DNA from: Pseudomonas nitroreducens TX1
GTDB taxonomy: Bacteria > Pseudomonadota > Gammaproteobacteria > Pseudomonadales > Pseudomonadaceae
Reading direction: 5' to 3'
Length of the DNA: 64,000 nt
NCBI RefSeq assembly: GCF_000313755.1
Contig: NZ_AMZB01000097.1
Location: 1 to 64,000 of the forward strand
Notes under the pieces: model-generated
Seen by the model: only the letters and a program-made list of their open reading frames with translations
Told to the model about the DNA's origin: nothing
The model's database searches: none
In this document: positions 1 through 8,585 of the stretch, one piece after another
How positions within the stretch are numbered: the stretch's first letter is position 1
Layout of the letters: each line of letters opens with the position of its first letter
Translations under genes and position numbers: made by a program

Positions 1-210
1 TTCAGGGAGAGGGCGGGGGAGAGGGCGTGCCCCGTGGCGATATTTCAGGTAGAAGCGGATTCCTCCGCGAAGGGCGAGCGGGCCGCCGGAGGTTATCCCG
101 TTGGCAGCGAATTCCTGCGCGACGGTTTTCGCGGACAAGGTCCTGTCCTCCGAGGTCGCATACGAATTATAGGAGCGAGCAAAAGCGGTCAGCGCGCTGG
201 GGTACCCACG
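1..210. other. window edge, no gene recognised
   Basis: This stretch lies downstream of the minus-strand methyltransferase gene. The reading frames that cross it on the plus strand are antisense to that gene or lack family resemblance. It begins with a purine-rich direct repeat of about 11 bp around positions 5-28. I see no convincing terminator. Confidence 0.5.
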
Positions 211-1161
211 TCACCCCAGTCGCTTCATCGTCAGCGTCACCGCCGCGATCCGCTCGGCCTGCTGGTAGGCCGGGCATTCCAGTTCCTCGCCGAAGACGTC
301 CGGGTCCATCTCCTCGTAGCGCCAACTGACCGGCCGGTTGGCCAGCAGTGCATCGAGACGGCGGCGCAGCGGCGCGTCGCCATTGACCACCGCGGCACCG
401 GTGTAGAGCAGCAACGACCCGCCCGGGGCGAGGCGCTCCAGTGCGGTCTCGACGATGCGCAGCGAGAGGCCGTCGCCCAGGTCGCCGCCGCCGTGGCGGT
501 AGGTGCGTTCGTCCGGGTCGAGCAGGTAGGGCGGATTGGCGACTATCAGGTCGAACTGCCCGTCGATGGCATCCAGCAGGTTGCTCTGGCGGATCTGCAG
601 ATCGTCGATGCCGGCGAGGCAGGCGTTGGCGCGGGTGAAGTCCAGGGCGCGGGGGTTGATGTCCACCGCCGTGACTTCGGCGTCGGGGTAGGCCTGGGCG
701 ATGAGGATGGCCCCGGGGCCGGCGCCGCAGCCGATGTCCACGGCGCGGCGCACCGAGTCGGCCGGCTCGCTATCGAAATGGCGCTGCAGCGCCTGGGCGA
801 AGCGATAGGTATCGGGGCCGAAGAACACCGCGTCGGATTCCAGCGTCGGGTAGGCCGAATGGGCGAAGAGCTGTCCGCCCAGGCTTGACCAGCGCACCGC
901 GCTGCGCCACTGGCTGTCTTCGCGTTGCAGCAGGCCGCCGGTTTCCAGCAGCGCGAGCATGCGTTCGCTGATCACCGCGTCGGGGAACAACCGACTCCAG
1001 CCGAACACGCCTTGCAGGTTCTCGGCGACCTGGTTCTGCGGGCGCGAGTTGACTCGCGCGTGGGTCGCCGGGGTGACGGTGGTGAAGCAATAGTTCTCCG
1101 CGCGCAGTTCTTCTCCAAGGGTGATCAGGGCTTGCAGGCGCGTGTCGAAGAAGGCGGTCAT
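211..1161 (-). CDS. class I SAM-dependent methyltransferase with NPPY motif
   Basis: A 316-aa methyltransferase. The SAM-binding glycine loop (DIGCGAGPG) is near residue 140. It is followed by an acidic strand (AVDINP) and then the NPPY tetrapeptide. NPPY is the signature of enzymes that methylate planar nitrogen atoms, such as the PrmC/HemK family and N6-adenine methylases. The roughly 120-residue N-terminal part is probably substrate-specific. The ATG overlaps the stop of the upstream haem-oxygenase-like gene by four bases (ATGA), so the two are translationally coupled and probably act in one pathway. The substrate is unknown. It could be a protein glutamine, a nucleic acid or a small molecule made by the neighbouring oxygenase. 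The family call is firm; the function is not. Confidence 0.85.
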   Translation of the reverse strand: MTAFFDTRLQALITLGEELRAENYCFTTVTPATHARVNSRPQNQVAENLQGVFGWSRLFPDAVISERMLALLETGGLLQREDSQWRSAVRWSSLGGQLFAHSAYPTLESDAVFFGPDTYRFAQALQRHFDSEPADSVRRAVDIGCGAGPGAILIAQAYPDAEVTAVDINPRALDFTRANACLAGIDDLQIRQSNLLDAIDGQFDLIVANPPYLLDPDERTYRHGGGDLGDGLSLRIVETALERLAPGGSLLLYTGAAVVNGDAPLRRRLDALLANRPVSWRYEEMDPDVFGEELECPAYQQAERIAAVTLTMKRLG

Positions 1162-2531
1162 GGTTCGATTCCCAGTTTGTCGGTGTAGATACGGGTCGCC
1201 AGCAGGCCGGCGGGGGTGAAGTGCGAGTGCGGCGCCATCAGCTGTACCAGGCGATGCATACGGCTGCGCGGTGAAAGGGTGGTGAGTTCGTTGAGCAGGG
1301 CGCGCTCTTCGAGGGCAAAGTCCGAATGCATCGGCGGCTCGCCGGCGATGGCCTTGTCGCTGCCACGCCAGGGGTTGCGCGGCTGCGGTTCGTTCCAGTC
1401 GCCGGCAATCCAGTCGTGCAGCAGTTGCCGCTCGTAGGGGTTGAATACCCCGAACATGGCCGCCCCATCGCCGGAAATCAGGTTCCACAAGCGGCTGTGG
1501 GCCGGGTCCTGGTGACGGTGGATCCAGCCCTGGCGCTCCAGCGCTGCGAGGAATTCGCCCATGCGCCCCGGGCCGGCCAGCCACTGGTTCACGGTGCGCC
1601 CGCCGATGCGGGCGCGGTCGTCGTGCATCTGCTTGGCAAAGGGGCGCTTGCGCTCGAGCATGGCGATCAGCTCGGCGTCCAGGTCGAAGCCATCGAGAAT
1701 CTGCCGGTTGCCCAACCCGGCCTCGTTGAGGCGGTAGCCGGCGTGCACGCGGCGCAGGAATTCCTCCTGATCGGCCACCTGCGGCATGCACGCCTTGAGG
1801 GCCTGCAACGCCTTGCGCCCGTGGCCGCTGGCGGCGTTGTCGATGGTGACGTGGAGGCGGAAGTATTCCGGGTCGATGCCCAGTTCGCGCAGTTCGTAGC
1901 TGGTGATCATCAGGTGCAGCGGCGGCAGCTCGTAGCCCAGGTTGTATCCCAGCACTTCGGGCAGGAAGTCGTCCGCCAGATAACCCAGAGCGAGTTGCAG
2001 CGTACCCTGCAGGTAGTGCGCGTCACTGAGTTGCGGCGGGGCGTCGCAACCCAGGCTGTCGAGCAGGCGCTGGTAGATCACCACATGGTTGCGGGCGGGG
2101 ATGCCGTGGCCCAGTTCTTCGAGGCAGATGTGCACCAGCGGCAGCAGGCGCGGGTCGCTCCAGTGCTCGAGGATCCCATAGAGCCAGGCTCCATCGACCT
2201 GCTTGGTGGGTGCCACTGCCTGCAGGAAATACAGCGCGTGGGCGCGGTTGCGGAAGTGTCGGCGCGGCGCGCCCTCGCGCCTGTCTTCCAGGTAGCTGGC
2301 GTAGGCGGCCGCGCTGCACTCCGCGCGGCTCGCCAGCCAGGCGTCCCAGTCTTGTGGGTCGGCGGGCAGCTCGTCGTCCTGCGATAGCTGTTGCTGCAAC
2401 TGTTCCTGAAGGAATTCCGCCGCCATTTCCAGGTGGTTCTGCGGAGCGCGCAGCAAGGCGTCGTAGAGATCCTGGGTGGAACGGCGTGGGCGGCGGGGGG
2501 AGACGGCCTTGCGGGAAGCGGGCAGTGTCAT
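1158..2531 (-). CDS. iron-containing redox enzyme, haem-oxygenase-like diiron (HDO) fold
   Basis: A 457-aa protein of the iron-containing redox enzyme family. The motif LEELGHG (an E-x3-H pair) and the later HVTIDNAASGH segment place Glu, His and Asp residues as expected for a haem-oxygenase-like diiron or iron oxygenase. Known members of that superfamily cleave fatty acids, oxidise amines or take part in natural-product synthesis. The start at 2531 follows GGAGCCCAGC; longer in-frame starts run into the divergent gene. The N-terminus is basic and Ser/Pro-rich. The gene is coupled to the methyltransferase downstream and is divergent from the carboxylate-amine ligase. Iron content and activity are inferred from motifs only. 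Confidence 0.75.
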   Translation of the reverse strand: MTLPASRKAVSPRRPRRSTQDLYDALLRAPQNHLEMAAEFLQEQLQQQLSQDDELPADPQDWDAWLASRAECSAAAYASYLEDRREGAPRRHFRNRAHALYFLQAVAPTKQVDGAWLYGILEHWSDPRLLPLVHICLEELGHGIPARNHVVIYQRLLDSLGCDAPPQLSDAHYLQGTLQLALGYLADDFLPEVLGYNLGYELPPLHLMITSYELRELGIDPEYFRLHVTIDNAASGHGRKALQALKACMPQVADQEEFLRRVHAGYRLNEAGLGNRQILDGFDLDAELIAMLERKRPFAKQMHDDRARIGGRTVNQWLAGPGRMGEFLAALERQGWIHRHQDPAHSRLWNLISGDGAAMFGVFNPYERQLLHDWIAGDWNEPQPRNPWRGSDKAIAGEPPMHSDFALEERALLNELTTLSPRSRMHRLVQLMAPHSHFTPAGLLATRIYTDKLGIEP

Positions 2532-2643
2532 GCTGGGCTCCTTGAGCGGGAATGCGGCTCTTTCCATTGCGAGTGGATGAGCGGGCAAAGGTTTCAACGA
2601 AATGACCGGTGCACCGCTGTGCTGTGACGCGGCTGAAAAGACT

Positions 2644-2670
2644 GAACGGCGACGGTCGCCTCGCGTCTGA
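2644..2670 (+). promoter_or_regulatory. ECF-type promoter, GAACGG-N16-TCTGA
   Basis: The -35 GAACGG is preceded by ACT and GAAAA. The -10 TCTGA follows after exactly 16 bp and ends 29 bp before the ybdK-like ATG. It is one of nine sites with the same architecture in the window. The -10 matches the AlgU consensus exactly. Confidence 0.6.
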
Positions 2671-2699
2671 GCGCTTAACCGCACAACAGGAAGCACCCC

Positions 2700-3893
2700 A
2701 TGTCGCCACGTACCGGGCTGGCCCGTTTTGGTATCGAAGAGGAGTTCTTCCTGCTCGACCCACGCACACTGGATATCGCCCGCGATGTTCCCCTGGGCCT
2801 GCCCCATGCCTGCCGTGCAATTCTGGGTAGCGAGGTGAGCGAGGAAATCTTCGATTGCCAGCTGGAACTGGTGAGTCCGATCTTCCACGCCTTGCATCCG
2901 TCAGCGCAGCACCTGGCGGACCGTCGCAGCCGCCTGCGCGCCATCGTCAACGGCCACGGCCTGGAGCTGTTGTGCGCGGGGGCCCATCCCTTCAGCCAAC
3001 TGCACCTGCAGGGCCCGCAGGTGCGCCCGCGCTATCGCAACCTGATCGAGGAGGAGGGTGTGGTGGCGCGGCAGAGCCTGCTGAGCGGGCTGCATGTTCA
3101 CGTGGAAGTGCTGGGTGAAGATCGCGTGCGGGTGCTCAACAAGGTGCTGCCGTGGCTGCCGCTGCTGCTGGCGCTCAGTTGCTCCTCGCCCTTCTGGGGC
3201 GGGCGCGACAGCGGACTGTGCAGTTACCGCCAGGCGCTGTCCGGGGAATGGCCGCGCATGGGCATTCCACCGTATTTCGAGGACGAGGCGCGCTGGCAGC
3301 GCTTTCTGCGGCTGCTGCTGGAGCAGGGACTGATGGACGAACCCAGCCATGCCTGGTGGTTCCTGCGGCCCTCGGTACGCTATCCCACCCTGGAATTGCG
3401 CATAACCGACGCCTGTCCGCGGGTGGAGGATGCGCTGTGCATCGCCGGCCTGTTCCGCCTGCTGGTCGCCCAGGCACAGGCGGTGCCGGACCATCCCGAT
3501 CCCCACTGGCAACGGGCGTTGCTGGCGGAAAACTGCTGGCAGGCGCGGCGCCATGGTGTGGCGGCGCGGTTTCTCCTGGGAGAGAGCCGCGTCGGGGAGG
3601 GGCTTCTGGACAAGCGCGCCGCGGCGAATGACGTGGGCAAGGGCGACAGCTGCGTGACGGCGCGGGACTGGCTCAGGCTGGCCCGGCATGCGTGCGAACC
3701 CTTTGCCGGCGCGGAGACCGAGTGGGTCTTCGCCCATGCACAGCGGATCATCCACGAGGGCACCAGCGCCGACCGCCAGCGCGCCGTGCATCGCGCCGCC
3801 CGCGAATCGGGCAGCACGGAGCAGCAGGCGCTGCGGGCGGTGGTCGAACACCTGCTGGCGGAGAACCGGAGTGCGCCCGACTACAGGGACTGA
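2700..3893 (+). CDS. YbdK-type carboxylate-amine ligase (GCS2 family)
   Basis: A 397-aa member of the glutamate-cysteine ligase type 2 family. It opens with the hallmark GIEEEFFLLDP near residues 11-21. It also has HVHVEV near residue 125, part of the metal/ATP site, and a C-terminal WFLRPSVRYPTLELRI segment typical of YbdK proteins. Such enzymes join a carboxylate to an amine through a phosphorylated intermediate. E. coli YbdK has weak gamma-glutamylcysteine activity, and other relatives act in secondary metabolism. The start at ATG 2700 follows ACAGGAAGCACCCC. An ECF-type promoter ends 29 bp upstream. The gene is divergent from the HDO/methyltransferase pair, suggesting a shared pathway. 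The true substrate is unknown. Confidence 0.85.
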   Translation: MSPRTGLARFGIEEEFFLLDPRTLDIARDVPLGLPHACRAILGSEVSEEIFDCQLELVSPIFHALHPSAQHLADRRSRLRAIVNGHGLELLCAGAHPFSQLHLQGPQVRPRYRNLIEEEGVVARQSLLSGLHVHVEVLGEDRVRVLNKVLPWLPLLLALSCSSPFWGGRDSGLCSYRQALSGEWPRMGIPPYFEDEARWQRFLRLLLEQGLMDEPSHAWWFLRPSVRYPTLELRITDACPRVEDALCIAGLFRLLVAQAQAVPDHPDPHWQRALLAENCWQARRHGVAARFLLGESRVGEGLLDKRAAANDVGKGDSCVTARDWLRLARHACEPFAGAETEWVFAHAQRIIHEGTSADRQRAVHRAARESGSTEQQALRAVVEHLLAENRSAPDYRD

Positions 3894-3936
3894 CGGCGCC
3901 ACCGGAACAACGCCACTGCGCGAGGCGGGCAGAGAA

Positions 3937-4086
3937 TCAGGGCGCCTCGTTCAAAGCTTGCTGGCGGGCTGCGGAAAGATGCGGTTCCTGTTGGCTGTCT
4001 TCGGGTTCGATGTCCACCCATTCTTCCAGCGCCTGCTCGCCCGAGACTTTCGGATCGGGGTCGGGGATGTCGTTGGGATTTTTCAT
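3937..4086 (-). CDS. 49-aa acidic protein, unknown
   Basis: A short open frame on the minus strand starts at ATG 4086 and ends at TGA 3937. The product begins MKNPNDIPDPDPKV. It is rich in Asp, Glu, Pro and Gln, with no membrane segment and no cysteine. GAGGTAGACC just upstream is a good ribosome-binding site. It sits between the ligase gene and another unknown on the same strand. Composition and spacing look like a real small soluble protein, perhaps disordered and stress-linked like its neighbours, but I recognise no family. Confidence 0.6.
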   Translation of the reverse strand: MKNPNDIPDPDPKVSGEQALEEWVDIEPEDSQQEPHLSAARQQALNEAP

Positions 4087-4133
4087 GGTCTACCTCGGCG
4101 ATCTACCTGATGGCGTGCTGGAGTGCCCTGCTG

Positions 4134-4493
4134 TCATTTGCCCGAGAGCGCCCGTAGGCGTGCGCCGGCGACGACGATCTTGCGCGGCCGGTGGGTCGGA
4201 TTGACGGGAACGAAGGTCTGCAGCTCGATGCGCTTGAGAAACCAGTCGACGTTCTCTTGCTCCAGCGGCCCTTCGACGGTCATCAGGTCGCGGCGGATGC
4301 GTTCCACCAGGTTGTTCAACAGCACCGCGCTGCTTTGTTCCTCCTGCTGAATGACGCGGGACATCAGGCGCTTGCCCGCCGCGTTGCGCAGGTTGATCAG
4401 CACGGTGCCGTCAGGGCGGATGAAGAACTGCGGTCGGTAATCGGTGAACAGAAGGCTCATGTGCTCGATGGCAGTGTCGCGGCAGTTGGACAT
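4134..4493 (-). CDS. hypothetical protein, 119 aa
   Basis: The product begins MSNCRDTAIEHMSLL and contains FIRPDGTVLINLRNAAG. It looks like a small mixed alpha/beta soluble protein with a basic C-terminus. I chose ATG 4493 because GAGGC lies at the right distance upstream; a longer in-frame start at 4571 lacks such a site. I recognise no domain. The gene ends 47 bp before the 49-aa gene on the same strand, so the two could share a transcript. Confidence 0.65.
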   Translation of the reverse strand: MSNCRDTAIEHMSLLFTDYRPQFFIRPDGTVLINLRNAAGKRLMSRVIQQEEQSSAVLLNNLVERIRRDLMTVEGPLEQENVDWFLKRIELQTFVPVNPTHRPRKIVVAGARLRALSGK

Positions 4494-4900
4494 GTCGGTG
4501 CCTCGTATGGCGGTGCGCGAACGCCAGTGGGGTGGCGCGGCTCGCATGGGTTGGAGCCTGGACCGTTGCATCAGCCGTTCCAGCCCGGCGCAGGTTGTCT
4601 CGTTTTCTTAACAGGTTGTTATTGCTGCGCTTGGTGTCGCTGTACTGGCCCCTGGTCATCAGCAAAGTGCAAGGTCACCGGGCAGGCGTGCGGGAAAATG
4701 CACGGCCGGCGCCTGCGTTCCGCTGGGACCTTCTGTCAGAAAGCTCGTATTCGCGAGAACCAGCCCGTCGGCAAAGCGACACTTGCCAGCACTGGCTATC
4801 AGCCAACTGCCCATGGCCTCGGCGCGTGGCTGGGCCAGGTGCCACCATTTCGCTTTGGCGCCAGCGGGCTAATGTGAGGGCTGGGGGACGGGAGACGGCC
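4494..4900. other. 407-bp divergent intergenic region
   Basis: This gap separates the minus-strand 119-aa gene from the plus-strand 76-aa gene and should hold both promoters. An AT-rich patch near 4600-4630 is a candidate core promoter for the minus gene. I find no CTGAAC-N18-TC site here, unlike most stress genes around it, and no convincing coding frame. Confidence 0.4.
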
Positions 4901-5131
4901 ATGACTGAATTCAGACGCCTGGACGTGGAGGCCGTGCTGCACGACGCCTATCCATTGTTCAGCTTCTCGTGCTGCCGCGAAGAGGGTGGACGCTATTCCA
5001 TTGCCTTGGGCAGCCAGCTGGCGAACATGCCGCGCACCACGGTGGTGGGCATTCACAGCGACGAATTGAGCAACGCCGGCCGCGTGCGCAGCCTCGGCAT
5101 GGAATTGATCAATAGCTTCATCGACCCGTAA
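4901..5131 (+). CDS. hypothetical protein, 76 aa
   Basis: Starts at ATG 4901 after GGGAGACGGCC. The product begins MTEFRRLDVEAVLHD and carries adjacent cysteines in SFSCCREEGG, followed by a short beta-rich stretch. There is no signal peptide or membrane helix. It is followed after about 100 bp by the metallothionein gene, which has its own promoter-like site. I do not recognise the family. Confidence 0.65.
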   Translation: MTEFRRLDVEAVLHDAYPLFSFSCCREEGGRYSIALGSQLANMPRTTVVGIHSDELSNAGRVRSLGMELINSFIDP

Positions 5132-5181
5132 CAACCCCCGCGGCGGCGCGTCCCGCTCCGCTGCCTCCCAGCAGAAAACCT

Positions 5182-5208
5182 GAACTCCCTGATTGCGCTC
5201 GGCTCAAC
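5182..5208 (+). promoter_or_regulatory. ECF-type promoter, GAACTC-N16-TCAAC
   Basis: CTGAACTC preceded by GAAAAC, a 16-bp spacer, then TCAAC. It ends 28 bp before the start of the first metallothionein gene. Same architecture as the other eight sites. Confidence 0.6.
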
Positions 5209-5236
5209 CCAGCAGAGCGCAAGGGAGGCTGTCGCC

Positions 5237-5572
5237 ATGAAACCTGAAGTCTGTCAATGCCCGGGCTGCATCTGCGAGCTCGACGGGGACGCGGTGCGCC
5301 GTGGCGATCGCTACTTCTGCGGCGAGGCGTGCGCCGAGGGCCACGGCCAGGACCAGTCCTGCCGCGATCCGGAGTGCCCTTGCGTCGACAAGGCGCGGGA
5401 GCGCAGGTCCCGCCAAGTACCGCCGGGCAAATTAGCGGCAAGCGGAGTACCGGTAAGCAAAGTGCCGGCCGACTCCCCGCAGGCCACGTCAGAGCCTGCC
5501 CCAGAAGAAACCTTCCGCGCCCGCGAACCCCTCTCGCCGGGACGGACCCTCCAGGAGAAACCCCATGACTGA
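5237..5572 (+). CDS. pmtA: metallothionein with extended C-terminal tail
   Basis: A 111-aa protein. Residues 1-50 form a bacterial metallothionein domain with nine cysteines (positions 6, 8, 11, 13, 28, 32, 42, 47, 49) and His36, arranged CxCxxCxC, then CxxxC, then CxxxxCxC. This domain chelates Zn, Cd or Cu in the cytoplasm. Residues 51-111 form a charged, Pro/Ser-rich tail ending with an ETF...PLSP segment that resembles the tail of the Pseudomonas protein PmtA. The start follows AAGGGAGGCTGTCGCC. The stop overlaps the next gene by eight bases. A second, short metallothionein lies 4 kb downstream. The gene symbol is by resemblance only. Confidence 0.85.
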   Translation: MKPEVCQCPGCICELDGDAVRRGDRYFCGEACAEGHGQDQSCRDPECPCVDKARERRSRQVPPGKLAASGVPVSKVPADSPQATSEPAPEETFRAREPLSPGRTLQEKPHD

Positions 5573-5996
5573 ACGACGCGAACAGCACATCGAGATCGAT
5601 GACACCGAGGACCGCATGGGCAGCGTGCGGGAGCTGGATTTCGAGAAGGGCCCGGAGGGGCGCATCGGTGACGAGCGCTCGCCTGAAGACGTGGAACGCG
5701 ACTTTCCCGCCCAGCGCCGCCGCGAAATGGGCCTGAGCGGTGGCGAAACGCTGGGCCGGGGCGAGACCGAGGACGGCGTGAGCATGGACGACTTGTCGCC
5801 CGAAACCCTGATCGACGAGGACGGCACCGAATCCCCGCTGGACCCGGCCGACAGCAAGCCGGCGGACAAGGAACTGTCCATCGTCCGCGAAAGCGAGATC
5901 GGCGGCGGCATCGGCCTGGACGAGGCCGAGGAAGGCCGGGTCCATCCGCTGGACGGCAAACCCTGGGACGAGTCCGACCCTGACGAGGAACAGTGA
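5565..5996 (+). CDS. acidic hypothetical protein, 143 aa
   Basis: A strongly acidic, hydrophilic protein beginning MTERREQHIEIDDTEDRMGS, with many Glu, Asp and Gly residues and no Cys or membrane segment. It is probably largely disordered. Its ATG overlaps the metallothionein stop by eight bases, and it ends only 3 bp before ligD. The three genes therefore form one transcription unit from the promoter at 5182. I do not assign a function; proteins of this type occur in pseudomonad stress clusters. Confidence 0.75.
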   Translation: MTERREQHIEIDDTEDRMGSVRELDFEKGPEGRIGDERSPEDVERDFPAQRRREMGLSGGETLGRGETEDGVSMDDLSPETLIDEDGTESPLDPADSKPADKELSIVRESEIGGGIGLDEAEEGRVHPLDGKPWDESDPDEEQ

Positions 5997-5999
5997 GCC

Positions 6000-8576
6000 A
6001 TGGCCCGAGCCGAGACCCTCCACGAATATGCCCGCAAGCGCGACTTCAGCGGCACCCCCGAGCCCAGTGGTGAATCGGCTTCAGGCCATGCCGGGGAGTT
6101 CGCCTTCGTGGTACAGAAACATGATGCCAGCCACCTGCACTACGACTTCCGCCTCGAACTCGATGGCGTACTGAAAAGCTGGGCGGTGCCCAAGGGGCCT
6201 TGCCTGGACCCCAGCGTGAAGCGCCTGGCCGTCCAGGTGGAAGACCACCCGCTGGACTATGCGCGGTTCGAAGGGCATATCCCCGACGGGCATTACGGCG
6301 CGGGTGACGTCATCGTCTGGGACGAAGGCCGCTGGACGCCTATTGGCGACCCCCACGAGGGCATCCGGAGCGGGCACCTGAAATTCCGCCTGGACGGCAG
6401 CAAGCTCGCCGGCAGCTGGAACCTTGTCCGTACACGCATGGCCGGCCGGCAACCGCAGTGGTTCCTGATCAAGGGCCGCGACGACCAGGCGCGGGATTAC
6501 CCGCGTTTCGACATCCTCGCCGAGGAGCCGCTCAGCGTGGTCACCGGTCAGTCGCTGCCCAGCGAGGCGGCAGCGGTGAAGAAGGCCGCACCCAGGAGCG
6601 GTCGCCCGGAAAGGGCGGCAGTCGCTCCGGCGAAGAAAACGACGAAGCAAGCCGCTTCGGGCAAGCGCGGCAGCGCCAGCTTGCCCGACGCGCTGTCGCC
6701 GGAGCTGGCCACCCTGGTCGAGGCGCCACCGCCCGGCGAATGGCGATACGAGATCAAGATCGACGGCTATCGCATCCTCGCCCGACTCGACCACGGCAAG
6801 GTACGGTTGCAGACCCGCAACGGCCACGATTGGTCCAGCAAGCTGCCCGAGCTGTGCGAGGCGCTGGCCGGGCTCGACGTGCAGTCGGCCTGGCTGGATG
6901 GGGAAATCCTGGTGATGGACGAAGAGGGCCGCCCGGACTTCCAGCGCTTGCAGAACGCCTTCGACGCGCACCTTTCTGAGCCGATCCACTACACCCTGTT
7001 CGACCTGCTCTGGCTGGATGGCGAGGATTACCGAGGCAAGCCGCTGGAGGAGCGCCGCGAAGCGCTGCAACAGGTGCTGCGCGGTAACGCCAGCCAATAC
7101 CTGCGCTATTCCGAAGACTTCACCGACGACCCCCGGAGCATTCTCGACAGCGCCTGTCGCCTGGGGCTGGAAGGCCTGATCGGCAAGCGCGCCGGCAGCA
7201 CCTATACCCAGAAGCGCTCCCGTGACTGGATCAAGCTCAAGTGCAAGCGGCGGCAGGAATTTGTCATCGTCGGCTACAGCGAACCCAAGGGCTCGCGTTC
7301 GCATTTCGGCGCCTTGCTGCTGGGCCTGCACGACAAGGATGGCGAGCTGCGCTACGCCGGCAAGGTGGGCACCGGCTTCAGCAGCACCAGCCTGAAAACC
7401 ATCTACCAACAGCTCAAGCCCTTGCAGCGCAAAGCCTGCCCGTTGCATACGCCGCCTCGGGGCGCCGATGCCAAGGGGGTTACCTGGCTGCGACCGGAGC
7501 TGCTTTGCGAGGTGGCCTTCGCCGAGATCACCCGCGAAGGTCTGGTCCGCCAGGCGGTGTTCCATGGCCTGCGCAGTGACAAGCCCGCCCAGGCCATAGT
7601 CGAAGAGAAACCGCAGAAGGCGGCCAGAGCGCCCGGCAAAACCTCGGGCAAAACCTCGGGCAAAACCTCGGCCGGGGCAGGTGCCTCGACGGGCAACAAG
7701 GTCGAAGGCGTGACCATTACCCACCCCGACCGGGTGATCGACCCCACCAGCAAACTGCGCAAGATCGACGTCGCCCGCTATTACGAGAAGGCCGCCGAAC
7801 GGATGCTGCCCTGGCTTGGCGACCGCCCCGTGTCGCTGGTACGGGCGCCGGATGGCGTGGGCGGCGAGCAGTTCTTCCAGCGGCATGCATCGCGCAACGC
7901 CATTCCCGGCGTCGACCTGCTGGACCCGAAGCTCGATCCGGGGCGCCCGGCACTGTTGCGCATCGCCAGCGCCAAGGGGCTGGTCGGCGCCGCGCAGATG
8001 GGAGCGCTGGAGATGCATACCTGGAACGCCGCAGTCGACGACCTGGAGAAACCCGACCGCTTCGTCCTCGACCTCGACCCGGACCCAAGCCTGCCCTGGT
8101 CCCGGATGATCGAGGCGACCCAGCTGACGCTGACGCTGCTCGACGAACTGGGCCTGCAGTCCTTCCTCAAGACCAGCGGCGGCAAAGGCATGCACATCCT
8201 CGTGCCGTTGCAGCGCAACCATGGCTGGGACGAGGTCAAGGACTTCGCCCACGCCATCAGCCGGCACATGGCCAGGATCATGCCGGACCGATTCAGCGCC
8301 GTGTCCGGGCCGAAGAACCGGGTCAAGCGCATCTTCATCGATTACCTGCGCAATGGCCGCAGCGCCAGCACGGTCTGTGTCTGGTCGGTGCGCGCGCGCG
8401 AAGGGCTGCCGGTATCGGTACCGGTGAGCCGCGAGGAGCTGGCCGAGCTCAAGGGCGCCAATCGCTGGACCATCGCGAACGTCGACGAGCGCCTCGCCGC
8501 AGCCGACCCCTGGGCCGACTGGAGCAAGACCCGCCAGCGCCTGACGCGCAGGATGTGGGATCAGCTCGAGGGCTGA
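6000..8576 (+). CDS. ligD: DNA ligase D (phosphoesterase, ligase, polymerase)
   Basis: The 858-aa multifunctional ligase of bacterial non-homologous end joining. Domain order is phosphoesterase (about 30-185, with the HDASHLHYDFRLE motif), ATP-dependent ligase (about 225-530, nucleophile K253 in EIKIDG), and primase-like polymerase (about 565-855, with DLDPDPS, TSGGKGMH and SGPKNRVKR). The length matches pseudomonad LigD. The two linkers are basic and low-complexity, and the second contains three GKTS units. It works with Ku, encoded 13 kb away. It appears co-transcribed with the metallothionein and acidic protein genes, so end joining may be induced under stress. Confidence 0.97.
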   Translation: MARAETLHEYARKRDFSGTPEPSGESASGHAGEFAFVVQKHDASHLHYDFRLELDGVLKSWAVPKGPCLDPSVKRLAVQVEDHPLDYARFEGHIPDGHYGAGDVIVWDEGRWTPIGDPHEGIRSGHLKFRLDGSKLAGSWNLVRTRMAGRQPQWFLIKGRDDQARDYPRFDILAEEPLSVVTGQSLPSEAAAVKKAAPRSGRPERAAVAPAKKTTKQAASGKRGSASLPDALSPELATLVEAPPPGEWRYEIKIDGYRILARLDHGKVRLQTRNGHDWSSKLPELCEALAGLDVQSAWLDGEILVMDEEGRPDFQRLQNAFDAHLSEPIHYTLFDLLWLDGEDYRGKPLEERREALQQVLRGNASQYLRYSEDFTDDPRSILDSACRLGLEGLIGKRAGSTYTQKRSRDWIKLKCKRRQEFVIVGYSEPKGSRSHFGALLLGLHDKDGELRYAGKVGTGFSSTSLKTIYQQLKPLQRKACPLHTPPRGADAKGVTWLRPELLCEVAFAEITREGLVRQAVFHGLRSDKPAQAIVEEKPQKAARAPGKTSGKTSGKTSAGAGASTGNKVEGVTITHPDRVIDPTSKLRKIDVARYYEKAAERMLPWLGDRPVSLVRAPDGVGGEQFFQRHASRNAIPGVDLLDPKLDPGRPALLRIASAKGLVGAAQMGALEMHTWNAAVDDLEKPDRFVLDLDPDPSLPWSRMIEATQLTLTLLDELGLQSFLKTSGGKGMHILVPLQRNHGWDEVKDFAHAISRHMARIMPDRFSAVSGPKNRVKRIFIDYLRNGRSASTVCVWSVRAREGLPVSVPVSREELAELKGANRWTIANVDERLAAADPWADWSKTRQRLTRRMWDQLEG
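7635..7670 (+). repeat. three perfect 12-bp tandem units inside ligD
   Basis: GGCAAAACCTCG is repeated three times without change, encoding GKTS x3 in the linker between the ligase and polymerase domains. The length is a multiple of three, so copy-number change would keep the frame. Confidence 0.9.
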
Positions 8577-8585
8577 ATCGAAAGG

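Noticed and set aside
34-888. Plus-strand open frame at the window start
   Set aside because: It lies opposite the methyltransferase gene with its SAM and NPPY motifs and shows no family resemblance.
6081-8267. 728-codon minus-strand open frame opposite ligD
   Set aside because: Antisense shadow of ligD, which has all three domains intact.
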